Counted from the first letter of the stretch, positions 26,635 through 35,308 are shown. The stretch is DNA of 64,000 nucleotides from Azospirillum sp. B510 (GCF_000010725.1 NC_013854.1:649001-713000); one strand, 5' to 3'. The notes: generated by a model from the letters alone, not told the origin. Translations and numbers: made by a program.

Positions 26635-26997
26635 ATGCTGAAGCCAAAGCAACTCCACGAGCGCCGCAAGCAGCGCGTGCGCGCGCAGATTGCCAAGAAG
26701 GCCGGCGGGCGCGTTCGCCTCTCGGTCTTCCGGTCCAATCTGCACATCTACGCCCAGATCATCGACGACGAAAACGGCAAGACGCTCGCGTCGGCCTCGT
26801 CGCTCGAGAAGGAGCTGCGCGAGCAGCTCAAGCACGGCGGCAACGTCGATGCTGCCAAGCGCATCGGCGAGCTGATCGCCGAGCGCGCCAAGGCCGCTGG
26901 GGTCACCGAGGTCGTGTTCGATCGCGGTGGGTATATTTACCATGGCCGGGTCAAGGCCCTGGCCGACGCCGCCCGTGAGGGCGGGCTGTCGTTCTAA
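26635..26997 (+). CDS. rplR: 50S ribosomal protein L18
   Basis: The 120-aa L18 has [31 protein letters not shown] and the C-terminal [25 protein letters not shown] block (in parts). It brings 5S rRNA to the large subunit together with L5. rplF ends 5 nt upstream. Confidence 0.99.
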   Translation: MLKPKQLHERRKQRVRAQIAKKAGGRVRLSVFRSNLHIYAQIIDDENGKTLASASSLEKELREQLKHGGNVDAAKRIGELIAERAKAAGVTEVVFDRGGYIYHGRVKALADAAREGGLSF

Positions 26998-27009
26998 GGA
27001 GGCCCGGAT

Positions 27010-27579
27010 ATGGCACGTGAACGTGGGGAGCGGGACAACCGCGACCGGCAGCCGCGCGAGCGGGAAGAAAGCGAGCTGATCGAAAAGCTCGTCGGCATCA
27101 ACCGCGTCGCCAAAGTCGTCAAGGGTGGCCGTCGCTTCGGCTTCGCCGCCCTGGTCGTCGTCGGTGACGGCAAGGGCCGCGTCGGCGTTGGTTCGGGCAA
27201 GGCCCGCGAGGTCCCGGAAGCCATTCGCAAGGCGACCGATCAGGCCAAGCGCGGCATGATCCGTGTTCCGCTGCGCGAAGGCCGCACGCTGCATCACGAC
27301 AGCAACGGTCACTTCGGTGCCGGCAAGGTCGTGCTGCGGGCGGCTCCGGCTGGTACCGGCATCATCGCCGGTGGTCCGATGCGCGCGATCTTCGAGGCTC
27401 TCGGCGTCGCTGACGTCGTGACCAAGTCGATCGGCACGTCGAACCCGCACAACATGATCAAGGCGACCTTCGACGCCCTGACCCAGGTCACCAGCCCGCG
27501 GTCCGTCGCGGCGCGCCGTGGTCGTCGCGTGAGCGACATCCTCGGCCGTCGCGAGGCCGGCGCCGGACAGGAGGCCTGA
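27010..27579 (+). CDS. rpsE: 30S ribosomal protein S5
   Basis: The 189-aa S5 has an alphaproteobacterial charged N-terminal extension ([18 protein letters not shown]). This is followed by the dsRBD-like half with [22 protein letters not shown] and [21 protein letters not shown], and the C-terminal half with [17 protein letters not shown]. It sits at the mRNA entry and influences accuracy. GGAGGCCCGGAT precedes the ATG. Confidence 0.99.
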   Translation: MARERGERDNRDRQPREREESELIEKLVGINRVAKVVKGGRRFGFAALVVVGDGKGRVGVGSGKAREVPEAIRKATDQAKRGMIRVPLREGRTLHHDSNGHFGAGKVVLRAAPAGTGIIAGGPMRAIFEALGVADVVTKSIGTSNPHNMIKATFDALTQVTSPRSVAARRGRRVSDILGRREAGAGQEA

Positions 27580-27581
27580 TC

Positions 27582-27773
27582 ATGACGGAGAAGAAGACCG
27601 TCGTCGTGACCCAGATCGGCAGCCCGATCGGCCGCAAGCACGACCAGCGCGAGACGCTGGTCGGTCTGGGTCTCAACAAGCTGCACCGGACCCGCGAGCT
27701 GGAGGACACTCCGGCCGTGCGGGGCATGATCGCCAAGGTCGCGCACCTGGTCCGCGTCGAGAACGAGGGCTGA
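27582..27773 (+). CDS. rpmD: 50S ribosomal protein L30
   Basis: The 63-aa L30 reads [30 protein letters not shown] and ends VRVENEG. It is a small two-domain 50S protein that some bacteria lack. It starts 2 nt after rpsE, and rplO starts 4 nt after it. Confidence 0.98.
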   Translation: MTEKKTVVVTQIGSPIGRKHDQRETLVGLGLNKLHRTRELEDTPAVRGMIAKVAHLVRVENEG

Positions 27774-27777
27774 GATC

Positions 27778-28263
27778 ATGACCAAGCTGAATGACCTGCG
27801 TGACAACGCCGGTGCCCGCAAGGCGCGCATGCGCGTCGGTCGCGGTATCGGTTCCGGCAAGGGCAAGACCGCTGGCCGCGGCGTGAAGGGTCAGACCTCG
27901 CGCACCGGCGTGGCGATCAACGGCTTCGAAGGCGGGCAGATGCCTCTGCACCGCCGCCTGCCGAAGCGCGGCTTCCGGAACATCTTCGCCAAGGAATATT
28001 CGGTGGTCAATCTGGGCATGATCCAGAAGGCCATCGACCTCGGCAAGCTGAACCCGGCCGAGACCATCGATGCCGCGGCGCTCAACGCCGCCGGCGTCAC
28101 CGGCAAGGTGAAGAAGGACGGTGTCCGTCTGCTGGGCAAGGGCGAGCTGACCGCGAAGGTTTCCTTCACGGTCGCCGGCGCTTCCAAGTCGGCCATCGAG
28201 GCGATCGAGAAGGCGGGTGGCAGCGTCACGCTGACCGCTGCCGCCGCCGAAGCCGCCGAGTAA
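27778..28263 (+). CDS. rplO: 50S ribosomal protein L15
   Basis: The 161-aa L15 has the glycine-rich [19 protein letters not shown] segment, [18 protein letters not shown] and the C-terminal [24 protein letters not shown]. It is a late 50S assembly protein. A 123-nt gap with a hairpin separates it from secY. Confidence 0.99.
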   Translation: MTKLNDLRDNAGARKARMRVGRGIGSGKGKTAGRGVKGQTSRTGVAINGFEGGQMPLHRRLPKRGFRNIFAKEYSVVNLGMIQKAIDLGKLNPAETIDAAALNAAGVTGKVKKDGVRLLGKGELTAKVSFTVAGASKSAIEAIEKAGGSVTLTAAAAEAAE

Positions 28264-28274
28264 AGTCCCGCGAC

Positions 28275-28298
28275 AAGCCCGTGCTTGCGCGCGGGCTT
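28275..28298 (+). promoter_or_regulatory. Terminator-like hairpin between rplO and secY
   Basis: AAGCCCGTGC (28275-28284) pairs with GCGCGGGCTT (28289-28298) around TTGC, with one G-U pair. Only TTT follows, so termination would be weak. It may reduce read-through from ribosomal genes into secY and adk, or act as a processing site. The rest of the 123-nt gap holds no obvious promoter. Confidence 0.5.
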
Positions 28299-28386
28299 TC
28301 GTGGCACTACAAAAAGCGAAGTCGCGAGGGGCGGCCTGCGTCATGCAGTGCCGCCCCGTTCGCGCTTACGGGACAGGGATTGGACC

Positions 28387-29727
28387 ATGGCATCAGCGGC
28401 CGAGCAGCTTGCCGCCAACATCAATTTCGGGGCTTTCTCCAAGGCGACCGAGCTGAAAAAGCGGATTTGGTTCACCTTGGCGGCCCTGATCGTCTATCGG
28501 CTGGGCACTTACATCCCGATTCCGGGCATCGATCCGCATATCCTGCAGGACGTGTTCAAGCAGCAGGGCAGCGGCATCCTCGGCATGTTCGACATGCTGG
28601 CCGGTGGTGCGCTGCACCGCATGACCATCTTCGCGCTCAACATCATGCCGTACATCTCGGCGTCCATCATCGTGCAGTTGCTGACCGCCGTGTCGCCGCA
28701 GATGGAGGCCATGAAGAAGGAAGGCGAGGCCGGGCGCAAGAAGCTGAACCAGTACACCCGTTTCGGCACGGTGGCGCTCGCCACGGTGCAGGCCTATGGC
28801 CTCGCGGTCGGTCTGGAGTCGATGCGCGGCTCCACCGGGGCGGCGGTCGTCGATCCCGGCCTGTTCTTCCGCATCGCCACGGTGATCACCCTGGTCGGCG
28901 GCACCATGTTCCTGATGTGGCTGGGCGAGCAGATCACCGCGCGGGGCATCGGCAACGGCACCTCGCTGATCATCTTCGCCGGCATCGTCGCGGAACTGCC
29001 GCGCGCGCTGGTCAACACGCTGGAACTCGGGCGCCAGGGCGCGCTGTCCACCCTCTTCATCGTCCTGATGCTGGTGATGGCGGTTGGCGTGGTGTTCTTC
29101 ATCGTCTTCATGGAGCGCGCCCAGCGCCGCCTGTTGGTGCAATATCCCAAGCGCCAGGTCGGCAACCGGGTGTTCGGCGGCGAAGCGTCGCACCTCCCGC
29201 TGAAGATGAACACGGCCGGCGTCATTCCGCCGATCTTCGCCTCGTCGCTGCTGCTGCTGCCGCTGACCGCGGTCGGCTTCGCCGGTGGCGAGGGGCCGGA
29301 GTGGCTACAGGCGGTGTCGCGCTACGTCGCGCACGGCACGCCGCTCTACATGCTGCTCTATGCCTCGCTGATCGTCTTCTTCTGTTTCTTCTACACCGCC
29401 ATCGTCTTCAACCCGACGGAGACCGCCGACAACCTGCGCAAGTATGGTGGGTTCATCCCCGGCATCCGTCCGGGCAAGAACACCGCCGACCACATCGACT
29501 ATGTGCTGACGCGGTTGACGGTCATCGGCTCCGCCTACCTTGTGGCGGTTTGTCTCCTCCCTGAAATCCTGATATCCCAGCAATCGGTTCCGTTTTATTT
29601 TGGCGGCACCAGCCTGCTGATCGTGGTCACCGTCACGATGGACACGGTCGCGCAGATTCATTCCCATCTGCTGGCCCACCAGTATGAGGGATTGATCAAG
29701 AAATCGAAGCTTCGGGGGAGAAGGTAA
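28387..29727 (+). CDS. secY: Preprotein translocase subunit SecY
   Basis: The 446-aa SecY has about ten membrane segments. It opens with ELKKRIWFTLAALIVYRLGTYIPIPGID. The plug region is FDMLAGGALHRMTIFALNIMPYISASIIVQLL, here split. The large cytosolic loop has KKEGEAGRKKLNQYTRFGT. The last segments end YEGLIKKSKLRGRR. It forms the protein-conducting channel with SecE and SecG. The ATG was chosen because the family begins close to it; the frame is open 34 codons upstream. It overlaps adk by one base. Confidence 0.98.
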   Translation: MASAAEQLAANINFGAFSKATELKKRIWFTLAALIVYRLGTYIPIPGIDPHILQDVFKQQGSGILGMFDMLAGGALHRMTIFALNIMPYISASIIVQLLTAVSPQMEAMKKEGEAGRKKLNQYTRFGTVALATVQAYGLAVGLESMRGSTGAAVVDPGLFFRIATVITLVGGTMFLMWLGEQITARGIGNGTSLIIFAGIVAELPRALVNTLELGRQGALSTLFIVLMLVMAVGVVFFIVFMERAQRRLLVQYPKRQVGNRVFGGEASHLPLKMNTAGVIPPIFASSLLLLPLTAVGFAGGEGPEWLQAVSRYVAHGTPLYMLLYASLIVFFCFFYTAIVFNPTETADNLRKYGGFIPGIRPGKNTADHIDYVLTRLTVIGSAYLVAVCLLPEILISQQSVPFYFGGTSLLIVVTVTMDTVAQIHSHLLAHQYEGLIKKSKLRGRR

Positions 29728-30374
29728 TGAACCTCATACTGCTCGGTCCGCCGGGCGCCGGGAAGGGGACCCAGGCGCGCCGTCTGGAAGACACGCGTGG
29801 TCTGGTGCAGTTGTCCACGGGCGACATGCTCCGCGCCATGGTGGCGGAAGGCGGACCGCTCGGGCAGCAGGCGAAGGAGATCATGGCCGCCGGCAAGCTG
29901 ATGCCGGACGAGCTGATGGTCAGCATGATCGCCGAACGCATTTCCAAGCCGGACGTCAAGAACGGCTTCATCCTCGACGGCTTTCCGCGCACCGTGGCCC
30001 AGGCCGAGGCGCTGGACAAGATGCTGGACGAGAAGGGCCTGAAGCTCGACCATGTGATCGAGATGCGGGTGGTCGATGACGTTCTGGTGGAGCGCATCAC
30101 CGGCCGCTACACCTGCGCCAAATGCGGCAAGGGCTATCACGACAGCTTCGAGAAGCCGAAGGTCGAGGGTGTCTGCGATGCCTGCGGCAGCACCGAGTTC
30201 AAGCGGCGCGCCGACGACAACGCGGAGACGGTGACCACCCGTCTCGCCCAGTACCATCAGCAGACCGCTCCCATCCTGCCCTATTACCAGGGCCGGGGCG
30301 TGTTGAAGGCGGTGGATGGCATGGCCGACATCGACGAGGTTACCAGACAGATCGAAACGATCCTCGTAAACTGA
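29727..30374 (+). CDS. adk: Adenylate kinase (zinc-LID type)
   Basis: The 215-aa enzyme catalyses ATP + AMP to 2 ADP. The P-loop is LLGPPGAGKGTQA, followed by LSTGDMLRAM and DGFPRTVAQAEAL. The LID carries four cysteines (CAKCGKGYH...CDACG), the zinc-bearing form more usual in Gram-positives but also present in some proteobacteria. It is the last gene of the spc unit here, overlapping secY by one base and ending at a strong terminator. The rpsM-rpsK-rpoA-rplQ genes that often come next are absent. Confidence 0.98.
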   Translation: MNLILLGPPGAGKGTQARRLEDTRGLVQLSTGDMLRAMVAEGGPLGQQAKEIMAAGKLMPDELMVSMIAERISKPDVKNGFILDGFPRTVAQAEALDKMLDEKGLKLDHVIEMRVVDDVLVERITGRYTCAKCGKGYHDSFEKPKVEGVCDACGSTEFKRRADDNAETVTTRLAQYHQQTAPILPYYQGRGVLKAVDGMADIDEVTRQIETILVN

Positions 30375-30396
30375 GGGCTGTTTCGGTTCCGATATG

Positions 30397-30439
30397 AAAA
30401 GGGCCGCTGCCTCGGGACTGAGGCGGCGGCCCTTTTTTT
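30397..30439 (+). terminator. Strong intrinsic terminator after adk
   Basis: AAAAGGGCCGCTGCCTC pairs with GAGGCGGCGGCCCTTTT (one G-U pair) around GGGACT, and seven Ts follow (30433-30439). The A-run on the left makes it effective for the convergent GntR gene too. It marks the end of the 30-kb ribosomal block. Confidence 0.93.
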
Positions 30440-30461
30440 CTAGGACGGGCAGGAACCCGCG

Positions 30462-31253
30462 TCAGCGGGCGGAGGGGGAGGACGGGCTGCCGATGGCGCC
30501 GGGCGGATGATCGGCTCCCGGATGATCGGGCCCCGGATGATCGGACATGGTACGGTAGCGGGCCAGGACCCAGCCGAGATGGGCGGTGACCGCATTGGCG
30601 GCGGCATCCGGATCGCGCCGGGCGATGGCCTGATGGATGGCGCGATGATGCTCGATCATCAGCGCCTCGTGGTTCTCCATATAGGGCTCGGTGTGCTTCA
30701 TCTCGACCATGTTGCCGAGGATGTCGCGGATGGTCGACAGCAGGTGCAGATAGACCGGGCTGCCGGATGCCTGGGCGAGGGCGACATGGAAATCCATGTC
30801 GTCGGCGGCCCGCCCGCCATCGCGGTCGGTCTCGCTCATCGCCGCCAGGATGCGGCTGATCGTGTCGACCTGCTCGGGCGTCGCCCGCTCGGCGGCGCGG
30901 CGGGCGGCCCAGCTTTCCAGCGCCATGCGGATTTCGACGAGGTCGCACAGGTTCTGGTGGGTGCTGCGCACCATGGCGGTCAGGGCGCCGTCCATCACGC
31001 CGGCCGACGACACCACGCGGGTGCCGCCGCCCTGGACGGCGGTCAGGAAGCCCTGGGTCTTCAGCTTCTGCAGGGCGGCGCGGACGGACACCCGGCTGAC
31101 ATGCAGCTGTTCGGCGAGCTGTCGTTCGCCCGGCAGACGCTCCCCCGGCACCAGCTCGCCCCGCGCGATGCGGTCGAGAAGCTGTTGGGCCACCCACTCC
31201 GAAATGCGCTGCGAGGAGGAGGGGACGTGAGCGCTGTCGTCGGTGCCGGACAC
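30462..31253 (-). CDS. GntR-family regulator with FCD ligand domain (FadR/LldR type)
   Basis: This 263-aa regulator starts with GTG preceded by AAGGGGA. The winged helix (about residues 15-85) reads LLDRIARGELVPGERLPGERQLAEQLHVSRVSVRAAL. The all-helical FCD domain (about 95-235) keeps metal-ligand-like Asp and His residues (DMDFHVALAQASGSP, EHHRAIHQAI). Such proteins sense carboxylates or fatty acyl-CoA and usually repress. The C-terminus has three DHPG repeats. A TGGT-CAT-ACCG operator-like site lies about 40 nt upstream. The effector is unknown; no metabolic operon is adjacent on its strand, only an EamA gene upstream. Confidence 0.85.
   Translation of the reverse strand: MSGTDDSAHVPSSSQRISEWVAQQLLDRIARGELVPGERLPGERQLAEQLHVSRVSVRAALQKLKTQGFLTAVQGGGTRVVSSAGVMDGALTAMVRSTHQNLCDLVEIRMALESWAARRAAERATPEQVDTISRILAAMSETDRDGGRAADDMDFHVALAQASGSPVYLHLLSTIRDILGNMVEMKHTEPYMENHEALMIEHHRAIHQAIARRDPDAAANAVTAHLGWVLARYRTMSDHPGPDHPGADHPPGAIGSPSSPSAR
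30504..30544 (+). repeat. Three 15-bp direct repeats in the 3' end of the GntR gene
   Basis: CGGATGATCGG occurs at 30504, 30519 and 30534 with exact 15-bp spacing. On the coding (minus) strand the unit encodes five residues ending as DHPG plus A or P. This is an in-frame minisatellite in a disordered tail, likely variable in copy number between strains. Confidence 0.85.
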
Positions 31254-31292
31254 GGGTGGTTCCCCTTTGGTCGGAAAGCTGTTCTTCAGCGG

Positions 31293-31305
31293 TTGGTCAT
31301 ACCGG
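31293..31305. promoter_or_regulatory. FCD-type GntR operator upstream of the GntR gene
   Basis: TTGGTCATACCGG contains TGGT-N3-ACC, ten of eleven positions of the TGGTNNNACCA core known for FadR/PdhR/LldR-type regulators. It lies 40-52 nt upstream of the regulator's start, a typical place for autorepression. The 150-bp gap to the EamA gene holds nothing else that I recognise. Confidence 0.5.
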
Positions 31306-31404
31306 TAGCGGTCCCCGCGGGTGCGGTCAATGGCTGACAGGCCCCTTGGAGCGCCTTGCCCACCGGACGGAAAAACATGGGTGGCGCCCTGGCGTTCCCA
31401 CGCC

Positions 31405-32322
31405 TCAGCGGCTGGCCCGGCGGGCGATCAGGATGCCGCCCAGGATCACCGCGGCGCCGACCGCCTGCCACCGACCCAGCGGTTCGTTCAACAGGATCCA
31501 GGCGAGGATCGCGGCGGCGGCCGGCTGCATCAGCAGGCTGACCGACGAGAAGGAGGCCGGCAGATGGGCCAGCGCGTAGGCGATCAGGCTTTGGCCACCG
31601 GCATGGCTGAACAGGGCCAGCCCAACCAGCGCCGCCCAGCCGGAGGGGCCCGCCGGCAGCATCGCCTCGCCGTCATGAAGGCTGAGCGGCAGCAGAACCG
31701 CGGCGGTGATGGCGCCGCTCCAGGTCATGATGGTGGCGGTGGAGAATTCGCCGCGCAGATGGCCGACCGACAGGATGTAGCCGGCATAGAAGATGGCGGT
31801 CAGCAGCCCCAGCGCGTCGCCGAACAGATGGTCGGCGCTCAGTCGCAAGCTCTGTCCCATCAGCACGACGGCGCCGGCCAGCGCCAGCAGCATGCCTAGG
31901 ACGAAGCGGCCGGTGATCCGCTCCTTGAACAGGAACCAGGCGGCCGGGGCGACGAACAATGGCGCGAAATTGGCCAGCAGCGTGGAATTCGCGACCGAGG
32001 TATAGCGGATCGACGTGTGCCAGATCGCGAGATCGCCGGCGAAGAACAGCCCGGCCAGCGACAGCCGGCCATAGTCGGCGAGGCCGGAGGGGCGGCGGCT
32101 GGCGCGTCCGCTCCCGCTCCGGGATTCGCTGGCCATCCACAGGGCCAGAAGCGGCGTCGCCAGGGCGGTGCGCCAGAATCCGATGGCGGCCGGCCCGACA
32201 TCGGACAGGCGGACGAAGATCGGGGCGAAGGCGATGCCCAGGGCGCCGAGCAGCAGGGCGATCAGGGCAAGCCGTTGCGTCCGCTGCGCATGATCGACGG
32301 AAAAAGAGCTGGCATCTGACAT
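31405..32322 (-). CDS. EamA-family (DMT) transporter
   Basis: This 305-aa inner-membrane protein has ten predicted membrane segments in two EamA halves. The first begins LIALLLGALGIAFAPIFVRLSDVGPAAIGFWRTALATP, here in parts. The second contains LGLLTAIFYAGYILSVGHLRGEF and ends LNEPLGRWQAVGAAVILGGILIARR. DMT proteins export amino acids or other metabolites; the substrate cannot be told from sequence. AAGGGGGC precedes the ATG. It lies upstream of the GntR gene on the same strand. Confidence 0.87.
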   Translation of the reverse strand: MSDASSFSVDHAQRTQRLALIALLLGALGIAFAPIFVRLSDVGPAAIGFWRTALATPLLALWMASESRSGSGRASRRPSGLADYGRLSLAGLFFAGDLAIWHTSIRYTSVANSTLLANFAPLFVAPAAWFLFKERITGRFVLGMLLALAGAVVLMGQSLRLSADHLFGDALGLLTAIFYAGYILSVGHLRGEFSTATIMTWSGAITAAVLLPLSLHDGEAMLPAGPSGWAALVGLALFSHAGGQSLIAYALAHLPASFSSVSLLMQPAAAAILAWILLNEPLGRWQAVGAAVILGGILIARRASR

Positions 32323-32424
32323 GCCCCCTTATAGCCGTGGTCCGGAGGACGGGCCAGCGGGGTGCGCCTCATGGCTGCCGCGCGCCTCCGGGTTCTCCCC
32401 GGAGGCTGTCGGGCAATCGGCGTC

Positions 32425-33129
32425 TCAGCGCGGACGGATGCGGCGCAGCGACACCGCCTCGTCGTCCTCCGCACCGTAATCGTCGTAATGGATCGGGCAG
32501 CGGCCATCGGCGCGCGGCTGGTCCTTCACGGTGGCGGGGAACCAGTCGCCCTCCGATTCCACCTGCACCCGCATGCCGGGCTGGCACAGCGAAGCCCCGG
32601 CGGGATAGTCGCCGCCGGTACCGGCCGGAGCCTGCATCCGCGGGGCCTGGCCGGGGCTGGGGACGCCGCCGGGCGGGATCGGGCTCAGCGCCGGGGCCGG
32701 GCTGGCGGCCGGCTTCTCCTGGTCGCAGAAGGCGGTGCAGACCGTCTTGGCGATCACCTGTCCGCCGCAGCTTCCGCCGAAGCAGTCGCGGTAATCGGCG
32801 TCGCAGCGCGCCTCGCAGCTGCTGTTGCCGCAGGAATAGGAGCTGTCGAAATCGCCGACCGATTTCTTGATCGGCTTCTTTTCCGCCTGCTGGCGGTTCA
32901 CATAGGCCTGATACTCGTAGAGCGCGCGGGACCGCGCCTCGTTGACGCAGGCCTGCTGCGACATGCCGCAATTCTGCCGGCAGTAGTTGCGGTTCTGCTG
33001 GCACTGGTTGACGCACAGCCGGCCTTCGGCCGATGTCGGCGGGATCAGGCTGTATTGCGTCTCGTAGATGGGGCCGCAGGCGCTGAGCAGAGCCATCACG
33101 GCCAGACAGAGGGTGAGCAGGCGGAGCAT
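32425..33129 (-). CDS. Cysteine-rich lipoprotein with a C-terminal Tudor/SH3-like segment
   Basis: The 234-aa protein has a lipoprotein signal (LCLAVMALLSAC, lipidated Cys18). The mature part shows spaced cysteines: C-x3-C-x6-C-x3-C near residues 39-54, and a similar C-x3-C-x6-C-x4-C set near 104-120, plus C-x3-C near 130. A proline-rich linker (about 140-170) leads to a final 60 residues, GMRVQVESEGDWFPATVKDQ...IHYDDYGAEDDEAV, that look like a Tudor or Agenet-type beta barrel. I do not recognise the family. The cysteines suggest disulfides in the periplasm. It is alone, with a promoter presumably in the 117-bp divergent gap. Confidence 0.7.
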   Translation of the reverse strand: MLRLLTLCLAVMALLSACGPIYETQYSLIPPTSAEGRLCVNQCQQNRNYCRQNCGMSQQACVNEARSRALYEYQAYVNRQQAEKKPIKKSVGDFDSSYSCGNSSCEARCDADYRDCFGGSCGGQVIAKTVCTAFCDQEKPAASPAPALSPIPPGGVPSPGQAPRMQAPAGTGGDYPAGASLCQPGMRVQVESEGDWFPATVKDQPRADGRCPIHYDDYGAEDDEAVSLRRIRPR

Positions 33130-33246
33130 GCGGTGGGTCTTCCGGGTGGGTTCGCGCGGGAAAGGCCGTCAGGGTAACATTTTGCCGTTCGTGCTACCAC
33201 CTTCGGCCGTGCTTCCGCCGCGCGCCTTGCTTCGTTAGTGTGCATC

Positions 33247-34110
33247 ATGGCTTCCTCACCGTCCGAACACCGCCAGCCCGTCACCGCTCCCGCACCGGCG
33301 CCGCGCGCGGCAACCCCCTTGCTCGGCCCCGGCGATCCGCCGCCGGCGACCACGCTGAATCCCGATGCCGGCGGCCCCCTGCTGCTGGTCTGCGATCACG
33401 CCTCCCGCGCGATTCCCAGGAGCCTCGGCGACCTCGGGCTTCCCGAGGAGCAGCTTTGCCGCCACATCGCCTACGACATCGGTGCCGCCGAGGTGACACG
33501 CCGGCTGGCGGCCCGATTCGGCTGCACCGCGGTGCTGTCCGGCTTCTCTCGGCTGGTGATCGACCCGAATCGGGCGCTGGAGGATCCCACCGCCATCCCG
33601 GTGGTCAGCGACGACGTGGTGATCCCCGGCAACCGCGCGCTCGACGCCGAGGCCCAGACGCGGCGGGTGGAGGCGCTGTTCAAGCCCTACCACGCCGCGG
33701 TGGCGGCGGCGGTGGCGGCGATCCGCGCGGGTGGGCGGGTGCCGATTCTGTTGTCGGTCCACAGCTTCACCCCGGCGATGCGCGGGGTGGCGCGGCCCTG
33801 GCACATCGGCGTTCTCTGGGACAATGACCCGCGCCTGCCGGTGCCGCTGATGGCGGCGCTGAAGGCGGACGGCCGCTGGTGCGTCGGCGACAACCAGCCC
33901 TATTCCGGCCGCGGCACGCTGGGCGGCACGGTGGAGACCCACGCCACCCCCGCAGGCTACCCGAATGCTTTGCTGGAGGTGCGCCAGGATTTGATCGCGA
34001 CGCCGGAGGGGGCCGATCTGTGGGCAGGGGTGATCGGCGACGCGCTGGAGCCGCTGCTGTCCCTGCCGTCGCTGGCGGTGATCGACCATCATCCCCGGGC
34101 GCCGGCCTGA
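33247..34110 (+). CDS. N-formylglutamate amidohydrolase family protein (copy 1)
   Basis: The protein is 287 aa from the first ATG; a GTG three codons upstream is also open. It has the family pattern PLLLVCDHASRAIPRSLGDLGL near residues 45-65, HIAYDIGAAEV, SRLVIDPNR, ILLSVHSFTP, the HIGVLWDNDPRL strand and NQPYSGRGTLGGTVETHA. These proteins hydrolyse N-formyl or N-acyl amino acids in a zinc-dependent way; HutG acts in histidine breakdown. No hut genes are nearby. The gene lies 33 nt before a carboxylate-amine ligase on the same strand, so the two are probably one operon. Confidence 0.88.
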   Translation: MASSPSEHRQPVTAPAPAPRAATPLLGPGDPPPATTLNPDAGGPLLLVCDHASRAIPRSLGDLGLPEEQLCRHIAYDIGAAEVTRRLAARFGCTAVLSGFSRLVIDPNRALEDPTAIPVVSDDVVIPGNRALDAEAQTRRVEALFKPYHAAVAAAVAAIRAGGRVPILLSVHSFTPAMRGVARPWHIGVLWDNDPRLPVPLMAALKADGRWCVGDNQPYSGRGTLGGTVETHATPAGYPNALLEVRQDLIATPEGADLWAGVIGDALEPLLSLPSLAVIDHHPRAPA

Positions 34111-34143
34111 ACGCGCGCCCCCGAACCTGCTGAAGGAAGCGCC

Positions 34144-35277
34144 GTGACCGAACCGTCCTTCACCCTCGGCCTGGAAGAGGAATATCTGCTGGTCGACCGT
34201 GGCACGCGCGACATCGTGCCCAGCCCGCCGGACGAGATGCTGGAAGCCTGCCAGGATCAGGCGCCCGGCCGCATCCATCCGGAATTCCTGCGCTGCCAGA
34301 TCGAGGTGGGGACGCCGGTCTGCGGGACCCTCCAGGAGGCGCGGGCCGAACTGGCGTCGCTGCGCGCCACCGTGGCCGGGGTGGCCGACCGCTATGGGCT
34401 GGCACCGATCGCCGCCTCCACCCATCCCTTCGCGGCGTGGGAGCCGCAGAAGCACACCAACCGCGACCGCTACAACATGCTGGCCCGCGATCTCGGCGCG
34501 CCGGCCCGCCGGCTGATGATCTGCGGCATGCATGTCCATGTCGGGATCGAGGATGACGACCTGCGCATCGACCTGATGAATCAGGTCCGCTATTTCCTGC
34601 CGCATCTGCTGGCGCTGTCGACCTCCTCGCCCTTCTGGCGCGGACGCGACATGGAACGCCGTTCCTACCGCCTCAGCGTCTGGCACGAGCTGCCGCGCAC
34701 CGGCATGCCCGCCGGCTTCCAGAGCTTCGGCGAATACCAGAGCCATGTCGCGGTGCTGGTCAATGCCGGGGTGATCGAGGATGCCAGCAAGCTGTGGTGG
34801 GACATCCGTCCCTCCTCGCGCTTCCCGACGCTGGAGATGCGCATCACCGACATCTGTACCCGTCTGGACGATGCGGTGACGGTGGCCGCCCTCTATCGCT
34901 GCCTGCTGCGCATGTTGTGGCGGCTGAAGCTGCGCAATGTGACGTGGCGTCCCTACAAGAATTTGCTGATCGAGGAGAACCGCTGGCGGGCCCAGCGCTA
35001 TGGGCTGGACAGCGGGCTGGTCGATTTCGGGCAGGGGCGCATCGTGCCCTACGCCGACCTGCTGGATGAGATCATCGAGCTGACCCGCGAGGATGCCGCG
35101 CATTTCGGCTGCGCCGTCGAGGTCGAGCGGGCGCGCGAGATCCTGGCGCGCGGCACCAGCGCTCATCGGCAGATCGCCATCCACCGGCAGGCGCTCGCCG
35201 ACGGCGCCGGCGAGGAGGAGGCCCTGCGCCGGGTGGTGGACTGGCTGGCCGGGGAGACGATGGTCGGCGTGCGCTGA
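34144..35277 (+). CDS. YbdK-type carboxylate-amine ligase (GCS2 family)
   Basis: The 377-aa protein has the glutamate-cysteine ligase 2 fold: FTLGLEEEYLLVDRGTRD at the start, the metal/ATP site HVHVGIEDDDLRIDLMNQ, SSPFWRG.DMERRSYR, and RFPTLEMRITDICTRLDDAV. E. coli YbdK has weak gamma-glutamylcysteine activity. A GTG start follows AAGGA by 6 nt. Pairing with an N-formylglutamate amidohydrolase homologue suggests a cycle that makes and breaks an acyl-amino acid, an inference. Length and motifs are complete. Confidence 0.9.
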   Translation: MTEPSFTLGLEEEYLLVDRGTRDIVPSPPDEMLEACQDQAPGRIHPEFLRCQIEVGTPVCGTLQEARAELASLRATVAGVADRYGLAPIAASTHPFAAWEPQKHTNRDRYNMLARDLGAPARRLMICGMHVHVGIEDDDLRIDLMNQVRYFLPHLLALSTSSPFWRGRDMERRSYRLSVWHELPRTGMPAGFQSFGEYQSHVAVLVNAGVIEDASKLWWDIRPSSRFPTLEMRITDICTRLDDAVTVAALYRCLLRMLWRLKLRNVTWRPYKNLLIEENRWRAQRYGLDSGLVDFGQGRIVPYADLLDEIIELTREDAAHFGCAVEVERAREILARGTSAHRQIAIHRQALADGAGEEEALRRVVDWLAGETMVGVR

Positions 35278-35308
35278 CCATTGGCGCTGACCATCGGCGG
35301 ATTGGCGG

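Noticed and set aside
30504..30544. CRISPR-like repeats near the GntR gene
   Set aside because: The repeats are 11 bp in a 15-bp period, in frame with the coding sequence, and encode DHPG units. This is a coding minisatellite.
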